NCBI RefSeq assembly: GCF_027942865.1
Contig: NC_134515.1
Coordinates: forward strand, 33,049,449 to 33,113,448
Source of the DNA: Odontesthes bonariensis
Lineage: Eukaryota; Chordata; Actinopteri; Atheriniformes; Atherinopsidae
Reading direction: 5' to 3'
Length of the DNA stretch: 64,000 nt
Position 1 is the first letter of the stretch. Every line of letters begins with the position of its first letter. This document shows, one piece after another, positions 26,302-39,144 of the stretch. The notes below the pieces were generated by a model. The model did not search any database. It saw only the letters and a list, made by a program, of their open reading frames with translations, and was not told the DNA's origin. A program made the translations under genes and the position numbers.

Positions 26302-27546
26302 CCCATTGACGCCGGATGTTGCGTAGCGCAACATTGTGCCTAACGCCGGTTGTTGCGTTGCGCAACATGGTCCCTAACGCCGGTTGTTGCGTAGCGCAAC
26401 ATTGTTCATTTATCATTATTTTCAAGGCGCATGTAATGCACAATGATTGGTATTTGTTTGGAGAGGATGAGGACGAGGACGAGGATTTTTTTGGCTTTCA
26501 AGTAGACTGGCAGTCCGCTGGATTTCGCCCCCGACGTCAACAAAAGTTTACTCGTACACCGGGGCTGAAGGTGCCAATATCTGAAGATGCAAGTCCTTTA
26601 GATGTGTTTTCGCATATTTTCACTGATGAAGTTTGGGATATGTTGGTGACACAGACAAACTTATATGCGGATCAGGCGCGCGGCCACACACCACCCAACT
26701 CGAAGTGGAGCCCCGTGTCAAAGCAGGAGATGAAATCTTTCATCGGTATCTGCCTAACTTTTGGAATAATCAAACTACTAACTCGCCGGGATTACTGGAG
26801 GCAGAGCAAGTGGCTGTATCAGACAAATGTCGCCCGAGTGATGGCACGAGATCGTTTTGACATGATCTGGAGGTAATTATTTATTCTTGCGCTTCATTCT
26901 GACGACTTCTCATTCTTATTTGAGTGGCGTTGCCCTTATGTAAAAAAAAAAAGAGAGAGCCCGGTGCGAATTACTGCAGTATAACTATGATGTTTTAGAA
27001 GTCGTGTCACTGAAGTATACAGTATAACTGCACAATGCAAGATATATTGCAGTTTCTTTTTATCATTCATTATTATTGCTGATATTATAATTTTGCAATG
27101 ACGTCTCTATCATGGCCAGAAATGTAGCTGAAGTGGTGCCTACATTTACTACTAATACTACTAATAATAATGATGATAATAATAGTAATGACGATTAGTT
27201 ATAGTATAGTAATAGTAGTATAATAAATAGCAGCATTGGGTATTATCCTGAATCATGTGTGTGTTTGTGTGTGTATTGACTCATCTTTTTCATTTTTTTT
27301 TAATGAAAATGTGTTGGTGTTAATGCTGAATGAACATGACGGAATAAAAGCAGAGAATTTAACCTTTAAAATGCAACTTATTTCATGTCTTTATGTGTTT
27401 CAGAGGCTGAGACTATTGAATTGTTCTTAAGTGTTTTCAATTAATTGTTTTTAGTTAAAAAAAAACCTCAGGCATTGGGGACCTTTTCTAAAAACTGGCT
27501 TAGGCATTGAGCAGCTTTTTTTGCAGGTGCTTTAGGCGCCAATGGG
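26302..27546 (+). mobile_element. internally deleted PiggyBac element
   Basis: TTAA occurs at 26298-26301 and 27547-27550, the PiggyBac target. The inner ends are CCCATTGACGCC and the complement of CCCATTGGCGCC, matching inverted repeats. An open frame at about 26430-26876 encodes an acidic N terminus (GEDEDEDEDFFGFQVDW) and then PLDVFSHIFTDEVWDML, a typical start of the PiggyBac transposase domain, ending near MARDRFDMIW at a possible GTAATT donor. The catalytic DDD region is missing; the remaining ~670 bp are AT-rich non-coding DNA. At 1.25 kb, about half the length of an autonomous element, it could only move in trans. Confidence 0.9.
26311..26402. repeat. three tandem 34-bp units with palindromic core at the PiggyBac left end
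   Basis: The units start at 26311, 26345 and 26379 and each contains GTTGCGTAGCGCAAC (GTTGCGTTGCGCAAC in the middle copy), a near-perfect palindrome. Subterminal repeats of this kind commonly serve as transposase-binding sites. The third unit diverges after the palindrome. Confidence 0.85.
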
Positions 27547-27550
27547 TTAA

Positions 27551-27843
27551 GCAACAAAACTATTTGCTGAGGTCTTGGCCTCACAATTTCCTGGTTAGGT
27601 TTAGGAAACAAAACTCCCTAGTTAGGTTACACCACTTACCAAAATGAATCAGACATGTCAGATAATGATGCAGAAATAGACTCTCATTATGATAACCCTT
27701 TGTAACAAAAACTGACACTACATGCTCTGTATTGATTTGTATTGATTTTGATTTGAAGTATGTGATATTATCGAAATGAGAACGATGTGACTTTTACCTG
27801 TATTTGAGCATTTTACATTATTATGTCAGTATGTTAACTACAC
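27551..27843. other. itih6 3' flank
   Basis: Short AT-rich segment between the PiggyBac right end and the itih6 stop codon. It is the likely 3' UTR of itih6 on the minus strand. Nothing else was seen. Confidence 0.45.
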
Positions 27844-30800
27844 TTATTCCACCAGTAACAGTGAGGGCCGTACACATTCTCTGTGGGATCTGACATTGAA
27901 AAGCTTCTTCTGCATACCCAGTAGGCCTTGGGTTGAGTCTGAAAGTCCCCGTCCATCTTCGATGTAAAAGCCCAGGTGAGCCATCTGTAGGTAGCTGGGG
28001 TGTTTGTAATAGTGGACTTGGACAAGGAACTGTACACCCTTGGCCATCTCAATCCAGCAGCTCTGATGGTTGTCTACAGTGACAGTCACTCCCTGCCTTG
28101 TCACTGATCCCTGCTGATTGATAGGTAGGGTCTCCAGTCCTTCGCCTTCCATTATCACAGAATCAAGTGACAGCGTGATCATGAAGTCACCAGAGCTGCC
28201 TGTGGCTGAAGAGATGGTAAGCTGGTCAAAGTAAGTTCGAGAGCGGACTTCTACTCCATGCTTGGAAGGAGCTCCCATTAGGTGACCATCCACAATGATC
28301 CCTTGAAGTGGAAGATAAATATAAAAATACATAAATACATTTAGTAAAATGTCATATGTGCACCTAAGGTACATATCATGTTAGATTTGAAATATCATTG
28401 TTCTGTACACCTCGCTCTGGGTCCTCCAACAGTCTGAGAACATCATTTGCTCTGCCATCTACTGTAAAACACAGGTTCTGATGCAGCTTTGGAAGCTGGA
28501 CCACAAAATGAGGATCGCCATCAACTAAAACAGACAATATTTAGGCTTAATACAATTAGAGGACATAAACTATTCAAATGAGGGTATAATTACAAGCAAA
28601 TAAATAAGATGTAGTAGACTCTTGACCTGATGAGGTGAGGACTCTGATACTGTTCATTCCAGATGGAGGTTCTAAAAGCACAAGACATTCAACTGAAGAA
28701 CAGTCCCCCTCACTCCCAAGCACTGAAACCAATGACAGGACTAGACATGTGTGGCAGTACACATCGTATATTTAGCATTTCTCTATAAACTGCATAATAT
28801 TTGATACATACGTGATTTGGATACTTACCAAATGACTCAGTTTCTGCTATTTCATCCCCTGATAAAATAAATATATTTTATTTTCTTATTTTTTTCCCAG
28901 CCCTAAAAACTTTCAGAAGTGCAGAATTTCCTGATTTCTTAACATTTCTTTAAGGAAAGAAAACTTACAAGCCTCATAGCTGTTATCATAGTCATAGCCA
29001 TAAGTTGCATCATGGTCTGGGAAATGGAGGTAAGCAAAGAGTAAGGCCAGTGTACATGTTGCTCACCAGTGGTCTTTTGATTTTAGAAGTAGAAACAGAA
29101 CCTGATTAGTTAATAATGTTACTCACCTTTCACATCGTCAAAATCTACAAAGCAGAAACGAAAAGGCACATAAGATTACAGGTTTTCCCAACTTTTGTTT
29201 TTATTGTTTTTTTTTAAATATTTTTGCCAATCTCTTGGGTGTAAGTAACTAAAAGAAAGAGATGTAATAATGTTAACTTATTTGATTCTTTTACTTTTTA
29301 AATTGCTATCAAATTTAATTAGGGAAATACTCATTCTCTCTCATTTAATACTCAATCATCCTAATGACTCGTTAAACTAACCTAATTATGAAATCTAGTT
29401 ATATTTAGAAGGCAGGTGACAGAGTAAGGCAGGAAAAGGGTACCTTTTTGTTGGATCTGGATTAAAGTAGAGACATCTAAGAGAGAAAAAGAGCATTCAA
29501 TTAGGGACAAGTATTCATAGGCCACAACTTTAACATTGTGATTGTAACCATCAGTGCACAAAAGGTTTTTAATTGGAAGTCTGATTCAATTCTCCACAGT
29601 CAAGAAAGCTTGTAACCTACCCAGAAGCTGAGCTGCTTCCCACAGTCCTGGCCCATCTGTCACACCAGGCATTGGAGCAAAGTTAGCTGATACCAGGGTA
29701 GCGATACTCAAGTCTGTGTCAGCATTTGAGTTTATGTTGTTTTCTTCCAAAGCTGGAGCTGGGGCCGGAGTGGGAGAGGTGAGTGTAGATAACAGCTTGG
29801 GTGGGGCAAAGGTGGTTTCAGTCTGATGAAGGTCTGAAGCAGATGTGATGCTATTCTCTACATCTGAGGATAACCCTTTCACCTTGATAGGGGTGAGAGT
29901 TGTCCGCACAGGAAAAGGCTGTTGGGTTGTGATTCTCCCAAGTATGGGTGCAGGATCAACTCTGGATGAACTGACTGGCAGTGAAGTGCTAGAATTAAAT
30001 GCTAACATACTGCTGGTTGTTGAGAGGGGGGTTGTTTTCACGGCAATGAGCCTTGGGGTGGAAACCTTTCCAGGCAAAGGAGGCAGTGCTGCTTTTAGAG
30101 TGTTATGAAGAGAAGTGGATATCTTTCCAGTTGGGGAAGGAGAGGTAACTTTAGAATCGTTTTGGGAGACACTGGGCTTTTTTACAGAGAGCAGTGCTGG
30201 GGCACTTTTGGTGGGACTAGACCCGGATGTTGTATTTGTTTTCTTGGACTGTGATGCTGCCGTTTCTGCCATGGGAGATGGCAACAATTTTTTGTTAGGC
30301 TTATGGGTATTCACAGGTGACTGAGGTGGGTTTGGTTCTGATTTGTCAGGGATGGAGTTAGATGGTGAGCTGGGCTTCTTTACAACACCTGAAGATGATA
30401 TTTTGTTCATGGCCTTAGTTGTTGTAGTAGCAGTGGGTGTTGGTTTCGCAGTAATTGGGGTTTGAGTTGCTTCATCTGCATCTGGCTTAACAACAACTAA
30501 AGAGGTGACTGGTGTTACAAAATTATATTTAAGGGAGAGGTTGGTGGCTTTTTCTGTTAGTAATTTTTGAGTTGTAGGGTCAGTAGCATTTAGTTTTGCC
30601 AATAACAGCTCCTTGATGGTGAAGTACGCCCAGAGACGATGCACAAAACTTGGGATACCTTCAAAACTTCCTAAACAGTCGAGTGAATCTGTACTCCCAT
30701 TTTCTTTTGCATGGGAAATAAGCACATCATTTTCCAACTTAATGCGCTGCTTTGAATCAGTAGCTGACACTGACACATTTAAATATTTGATCCCTAGTTT

Positions 30801-33800
30801 AACCCTCCCTGCCACAACCAATTCAGACCCTTGAAAGTAGTTTGGAAACAGGGAGCGGGAAACGTCGAATGCCTGATTATTCAAGTAAGACAGCTGGATG
30901 TCTGATAGCAAAGGGTTGGCCACTTCATCATAAAAGCCCTTCAGCTGCAAGGCTGCATCAGCATCTTCATAAACCATCCTGGCAACACCTCGGTTCTCCA
31001 GAGCCAGGCGTTTCAGAAGAAGGAAGTCTGCATCGTCGCCAAAGGCAAGGCCAAACAGAGTGGCCGAGCCCAATGCTCTCTTGGCATTATTAAGGATGTT
31101 GTCACTTGATGTAACTCCAATGGTTGCTTCTCCATCAGTGAGGAAAATTACCAGAGGGACACGATGAGATGTGAGGCGGCTTGAGGATCCAGCGGATGAG
31201 GGGTTAACAAGTTGGGCAGCTGATAGCAGAGCTGCATTGATATTAGTCCCTGATACAACAGTGTGGAACAGAGACAGTCAGTGTTAAAGCAAATCACGAA
31301 GAAATATAAAATTTGACTGAAATTCCAAATCTGAGAAAGCATCAAATTTTCACTCACATCCTTCTGCAATAATTCTCCTCACAAACTCTTTGGCTTCTCG
31401 TACATTCTGCCAAGTTGCTCGAACTGTTCGTCCTTTTTTCCAAGTGTGAACCTTGTCTGAAAAGGTGATGATGTTGAAGTGGTCTCCTTCTCTTAGGTCT
31501 CCAAGGATGGTGTTCATGGCCTGCTTGGTCTACTGACAGACATAAGCGGAATTATTGACTCATTCTATTTTAACAAAAAGCAATTGCGTTTTAGCAAGTT
31601 TCCCTTATCTTGAAATTCTCGGTGTAGCACTAGCCATTGTAGCCATTAGATTTATTAACTTTACCTGCTTTATCTTGGTGCCCGTCATTGAGCCACTGAC
31701 ATCAATGACAAATATAACATCCTTAGGAACTACTGGGAGCCTTCTGGGTGCAAAGTAATGTACAAAGTAGCCATCATACACCTAACAGGGAGTACAGAGA
31801 TGGTTGAAGTCGAATACTGATGTTGCAAAAATCATTTTTTTGTGATGTGACAAACATGAACAATCAAATATACATGGCATGCAAGAAATCCAAAGACGCT
31901 TCTGACCTGGACATCTCCTATGAAGTGTTTGAGGTCCACATCATATTGAATGATGAAATCAACATTAAGACCTTTGGAGGACATACTGTTTTGCTGCCGT
32001 ACAGTCGGACTGTAGTATACTCTGGCACAGCTTGCACTCTGCTCGACATGAGTGGAATCAGGGGGGTTTGTATCACCTGTAGGAAAGTAGTAGATACTTA
32101 AATCCACATGGGAGTCAAAGAACATTTCTATTTCAAGCAAAAGTATGTATATATCCATCAGTGTTGGGAGTAACAGCGTTTAAATATAACGGCGTTACTA
32201 ACGGCGTTATTTTTCCAGTAACGGAGTAATCTAATTAATTACTTTTCCCGTCGTTACAACGCCGTTATCGTTACTGAGAATATAAAGTGGCGCGTTACTA
32301 CAATTTGGTTGTAGGCTTTAGGCTACACATCAGCTGCATGCTGCCTGGAGAGAGCAGGGGTGGGGATGATGACACCGTTGCAAATGCGATGATAATTGGC
32401 TGTGTGGGCGGATGCCCTGCTCACGCTGTCTCACTGCACGTGCTGACTACTACTACTAAACACACACAAGACAGCGACAATGGCGACGAGCCAGGGAAGT
32501 TCAAAGGTAGCGTTCTCTAACTGGAAGTACCGGCACTACTTCTCACTCGTGGAGATAAAAGGCAAGAATGTGTATGTAACATGCACGCTATGCCCAGGGA
32601 AAAAAACTTTATCCACGTCTGCCTCAAGTAACTCAAATCTAATGAAGCACCTCACATCAACCAATGCCAATATGACACTTGTTGCTTCTGCAGCTGCTAA
32701 CCCAACCCCAAGCCCAAATGCAGCTAGCGTGAGCCCCAGCGAAGGAGATGGAGCCACTCGAAAACAAACAACACTCGATTTTTCGGGTCAGAAACAGGTG
32801 ACCACCATCACCATTTTATATTCAATATTTATGTTTTTATTTCTATGCATCATATGGCAGGCTGCAATCTATTGAGTTAAAATAAATACCGAATGTTCTA
32901 AATTACTGTATATAGTGTTTTTATTCTTCAATCAGTTAATATAAACATATTTGATGTTAAAGATGTTATAGAACGTAACAGCATTATAGAACATAAAAAA
33001 TAACGCCACAGTTACTTTGCTGAGTAACTAATTACTTTTACAATGTGGTAACTGAGTTACTAACTCAATTACTTTTTGGGAGCAGTAACTGTAACTAATT
33101 ACTTGTAACTTGATCAACACTGATATCCATACAGGAGGCACAAAAATCAGAATTAGGGTTTACCAATCAAGGTGGAGCAGGCCCCACTCAAATGGAGCTT
33201 ACCTCCCCAACTGTTTCATTCAAATGATAAGGAAACATATGGCCTTTCCCTTAACAATAAAATTATTAAAGGATTACAAAACTCACCAAAAATGTTTATA
33301 AGTCCACACTTATATTGCACCTCTTAAGCTTATCAAGGTTCTACAAAGGGCTTTAACATCTTTTAAAATATGAAGGGTTGGACTACACAAGAGCCTGAAA
33401 TTACACACATCTAATGGTTAAAGAAGCTGTACAGCAAGGATGGAATGTCATTCAGACTGGATAAATGTGGCCGAATGGAATTTAAGAGAGGCTAAATTAT
33501 CACAACTGAAGGGGTTGAACTACCAAAGGCAACATGACAGATATGCAGGACAGCTGCGATTATCTTGGGATCCTACAGGTAAATGGTTGTCATTAAGAAG
33601 CTTTGAAGAAGTCAGCCACATCCAAGTACCTAAAAAGAGAAAGGAGGATCCTTAAAGCTGCAGTCTGCAGGATTTGTTGTTGTCATACGTAAAGTCCTCA
33701 TTTTTGGCATTTTAAGAGTTTACATGATCTATCAGAACGCTTGAAGTTGAAAACGGTGACCTCCGTAGTCGCAAAATGCAAGAAATGCTTATTTTTTAAC

Positions 33801-36800
33801 CGAAAAATAAAAAGTTATTCAACTTCCTGTCCCGCCCCATCAAAACACATGAGAACTCGTGCACGTCTACGTGCACGCCAGATGCGCATAAACGACTCCT
33901 CATTCATCAACTCACCTGTCATTTGCGATCATGGAAGACACAGTAAGTAGACTAGCCCGTAATGAAGTTCAATAGTCTAGATAAATAAGCGTGGGGACGA
34001 GCCTACCTTGTATCGCGCGTGCACAATCGGTGATTGACAGGCAGCAGAGCCCAGCTCGTAACCTGATTGGTTACCTTTTACCGGTCTGGTCTGCAATTTT
34101 GTAAACAAACCTGCTGGCTTTGGAGGGACCTAGCGGGACATATAGGGGACCTAGAGAACTCTTTTTTTTTTATATTGGGGTATTTAATGTACTACTTTCA
34201 GAATCCCCGGACAGTTCCAGGCATTATGCTTGAAAAAGAGTTGCAGACTGCAACTTTAAGAGTCAGTTGACTTGGAAGAACAAAGTCGAAGTCAACACAT
34301 AAGCCCTGCTAGTTATACCCTGCTGGTGTAATAACCTGGCCAAAGGAGGAGATAGCAGCCACTGATATTAAGACACAAAAGCAATTCACAATGCATGGGC
34401 AGGTTTCACCCCAACTCCAGTAGGGGGAAGGAGGGAGGCTAGGGCATAGTTAGCATCAGGACCACTATCCGAGACAAAACAAAGCAAAGGTCTACAGAGA
34501 TGTCTTCCAATGAAGACCAGCTTAGTAAATGCATGAGCCAGCTGAAACCTAATGACAGACTGGAGAAGTGGCTGATTTTGAGAAGAGCTATCAGCAGCTA
34601 GAAAAGTCAATTCTGAGAGACTGTATGGACATCCCAAACATGGAAGTACAAGTACAAGCATTAAGAACAAGAATAATAGAGGCCCGAGTCTGCCACACCA
34701 GACAGGATCCCAGTTGCAGGCTGCATAAAGAGGCCTCTGAGACAGTCCAACAGATAGTTGCAGGGTGTAAGATGCAGTCAATAATGTACAAAAACATCTG
34801 AACTGATTACGAGTTGGAAGTCCCAAAGTCAAAGTAAATACCTACAAAGATGATCCGGGGATCCTTTGGGGCCTCCAGATCCAGACTGATAAACTGGTGA
34901 TGGCTAACCAACTGGACATTGTGTTGGTCAACACACTCTAAGGCAGTGGTGATAGATGTTGCAATCCCAAGCGACAACAACCAATCAAAAAGAAAAAACA
35001 CAAAAGGGCCTAAAAATACCAAGAGCTAAAGGAGAAAGTTGAAATAATGTGCGAAGTGAAGGCAGCACTGGTGCTAGTGGAGCACTAAACTGGGAGATTG
35101 ACCAACAGAGGACAACTACTCTTTTCCACCAGAACAACAACTGCTCCAATGTAAAATGTATTTTTTTCTGAAATGGGCAATGTGACTCTGTGGGCTTCGT
35201 TCTTCTGGACAAAAGCAGACTAGATGTTTCATCCTTTTTTCAGTCTTTATGTCAAGCTAAGTTAACAGACATTTATAGAGCCTTTATGTTTGGTATTGAT
35301 CTTTTTTTTATTATTATCAAACACTAATATAGGAACCAAGTGATCATATGTCCTAAAATGCCAAAATAACTTCCTAAATAAACTTGCCAATTTGATCTGT
35401 TGTGACTGATCCTATTGACATTTATTTACCCAGTTTGTCTCTTGATATTCCAATATCTATCAAAAGCTAAATTTACTCATATTATCATGATGGTTAGATG
35501 ATGGTTAGAAGATGATATACCTGGTGTAATCTATTGTTTTGTCCAAGACAAGAGTGAAATTTAAATTTTAAATTTGCATAGTCCTGCATATCCTGACTAA
35601 TTACTTCAGTGCATTTTACCTTGAGCAGTGTTTGAGAGCAGTCGGCTTGTCTTCAGAGGAAGCACCTTAATGAAACTAATGCCAGTTCTCTCTGTTATAC
35701 TGATATCTAAGGTGAGGTTCTGCACAAGCTGTCCAGGCCTCAGACCCAAACTGAGTTCGTAACGGCCAAGTCGACGAGGTAACAACTCTTCGTAGGACAG
35801 GAGGAAGGACATATGAGTTCTTGATGGCACACTCACTGCCACACGAAACTTCTCAATTTCCCTTTCTCTGCAACACCACAAAATAATAGACAAGAATAAA
35901 TAAATAAAGGCAGTTTCATGTTAAGAAACCTACATTAGAGTAAGAATAAATAGCATGACATTGCAAATTAAAAATGTAAAATTTGCTATTGTCACTAAGG
36001 GTATTGGAAGTACTGACTTGGTAGCAACAAGTCCGGCTGTTTTTCCTTGCTTCTTAGCAGCATCGTAAATTCTCCTGGCCGCAGTTCTTTCCTTCACCTG
36101 GGCCACATACACCTTACCATTGGAGGTGCTGATGGAATAGAGGAAAGAGGAGGAAGAAAAAGCTCTCTGTTTGACTTACAGTAGCCAGATTATGTTTCAG
36201 TCAGTGGCCAGCATTGAGTGTTTGAGCAAGATTTATTTAACTTTAACTCTTGCATTTCCAGAGTAGTCACAAAGCTGCTTCACAAACAGTCATCATGCTT
36301 ATTTACAGATGGAGTTCATACCATCTGAAGGAGGGGTGAGGGGTTATAAACAGGGTGAGTGGAAAAGAGTCATTTCCCTCTAAAAACAGCATTAATTAAA
36401 AGTGATTTTGTCGACCAGTGACACTCCAAGGGAGTGCTGCTGTGTACTACATCCAGCAAAATCCCAACCAAAATAAGTATTCAAAAATTGTTTTCAATTA
36501 ACTGAGTGCATTTCCTTCACTTTGATGATCACTGATGTCAGATAACAAGGTGCTAAAATAAGGCTATGTCTTTTGAAAAAACATCAAGGTATATCTTAAA
36601 AAAAACTCTCAGGCTTGAAGTGGGTCTTGTTTGAGACACAGAGTAGAATGGCATGAGAGTGCAGAGTGGAAAGTGGAGGTGTTTATATTTATGTGGCTGA
36701 GGGACTGAGGGTATGACTGAACATCAGTGACCTTCTCATAGAACACGGAGTTCTTAGTTTCACAGACAGAAATGCCTAACGCAATATGTTTGCCACAACT

Positions 36801-39111
36801 ATTTCCCTTTGGGTATTTGATGACATGACGATGACCATATAGGGTCTAGACTCGAGTGTGTAAATATATAGAACTGTGTGTGAAAAAAGAAACGTAATAG
36901 TGAGAAAGGTAAATGTGAAAGATTATAGCTTTAAAAAGCATTCCAAGCTCCAAAGTCACACATGCTTGAAACATCTAAGTCTACTTCCAACTATGCATAC
37001 ATACAGTAGACGTGTGTGTTTAGTGTATCTGAACTGTCAGGTTGTCTTCATAAATTATGTCGGGAGAAAAGGGGGACTGGGTAAACTTCTGTCATTTTCT
37101 CTATTCATCTTCTGACTTTCATTTACAAAGCTTGGTATTCATCAGCCCTCAGGTTCCCCCTCCTCCTGACCTGCTTCCGCTCCCAAATCTAGCTACGGGA
37201 ATGCTGAATTATTTGTTTTATTTATATTTAGCCTATTTAAAGAAGGGTGGTTTCCATCCCACTAAGTAATCAAATTACGATGGATCTCCTGTGGACCAGA
37301 ATTGTATGTCCTTACATAATTCTTCTGAAGTTTTAGTTCTGGATTGTGCCCATCAACAAGAACATTAGTTTTATTTACTAATACTTCTACCCACATGGCA
37401 GGGGAATATTGTTTCTACAGGTAAGAGATAATATTTCTCTATCAACTTCAACACATTTGACCTGAAAGCTATGGATTCCAGATCTGTGATCGTATTATAT
37501 TCAACACTACCTGGTATGAACTATAATCCACAATACAGTGAAATCAGGAGTGGCTGCATTTCCAGAGTTAAAAGGGGGTGGTAAATAGTAGAGGAAATAG
37601 AGAGATAGACTCTCTAATACAAATCAGTTATTGTAGTTAACAGACAAAGAAACTGGACATATTGGACTTACATGGTGAAGTTGGAGATGAAAGCAGAGGA
37701 GGGCATGTCCACCTCAAAGGCGGCCTCCTTAATGATGGGGAGCTGATTCCACACTGAACTCTGGACTGTAGTAACAGCATAGCGGGATGCCACTGTGCAC
37801 TTCACATGGTATTCTGTCACCTTCAGCTGGTAACATAACAAACGTACACATCACTTTAAAAGTCAAAAAGACAGACTGAGTATCATAAAGATACACAGTA
37901 CTTTAAAAAAAAAAAGAAACACAAGACATTATTCTGCTCCACTGACTGTTGAAAAAGCTGACTTGATGGTCTGATTTTGCCACGTGAAGAAAATGTATTT
38001 AGATCCAAATGCCATATTTTCAAGAATGTAAATTCACTAATCTGGTACATCTGCATTGCATAAGTGCCAATACAAACCCATTGTGTTACACAGAAAAAAC
38101 AAATTAGAAACCTTACACATTACATTCTGCTCTTTCTATTCTTTATATCATAGCTTTCCCTGCAATGCTTTGACAAGTCAATGAAATGACACAAAGCAGT
38201 TCCCTGCATGTTGTCTCTGCTCTCCCTTCATTTACTTGGGGAACGCTGGCACCTGCTGGGACCGATCTTGTCAGTCTTGCCACATTACTGCAGGACAAGC
38301 TGACAGGCAGGAGGAAGAGAGCAACATCAGGACTTTGACTTGCTGTTTTTTCAAGAAACCTGTGGTTTGACCAACACAGAAAGGATTGCTTTATTTTCTC
38401 TGGGAATTGCTTCACAGCAAACCCTGAAGCAAACTAAGGGAAAAGCCACAGTGGATGAGCTAAAGATACCTAGATAGGCAGAAGCAGTTGATTCCCTCTC
38501 TGTGAATATTCCTTTGCAATTAACTTGCAGAAGCAATAAATTGAATATTTTAGTATCTGCTGTACAGCTCTGCTGTATGACCTTCACAAACTTACCACTG
38601 GTTTTGTTGGTTTGCTTTGACGTTTTGCTCTCTGGAAAAGAAACAAGGCAATAAGTCAGAGAAGTGATAGGCTACCTTTGTAAAGTTTGTACTAGTTGCT
38701 TATAGCAAAAGACATGTTGTATTCAAACTGTGGGATAGCACAATAACTCTTTATGAAAGTGTATTCAAATGCCTCCTTTTTTGTGTAATCTTCACAACCT
38801 GCCTATGCAAGGTCAAGATTTGATGTCAAAACAGTCTGAATCAAAGCCATTCACGAATAGATGAAGGTGAGTGAAAATGGATATAAATGCTTTCACTGTA
38901 CACAGGACAGGCCAGGGCTGCACGGTTCGGTCTCCTGTGTTAATTCTGCACACAAGTCATTGCTGTGTCAATACATTACCAAATATCCTGTGTGTTGGTG
39001 GGTCTTTAACATAAACATGTAACTCTTGAGAGTGGAAACTCCTGAAGGTGAAGCTTAGATATTATTTAAATGTAAGCATTGACTGTAAATATATCAACAA
39101 CATCTTAGATA

Positions 39112-39144
<33 letters not shown>

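Noticed and set aside
26311..26402. Regular 34-bp repeats that resemble a tiny CRISPR array
   Set aside because: The units are contiguous without spacers, lie behind PiggyBac ends, and the window is eukaryotic.
29845..30324. Plus-strand open frames opposite itih6 exon 9
   Set aside because: They are antisense shadows of the Ser/Thr/Pro-rich coding sequence.
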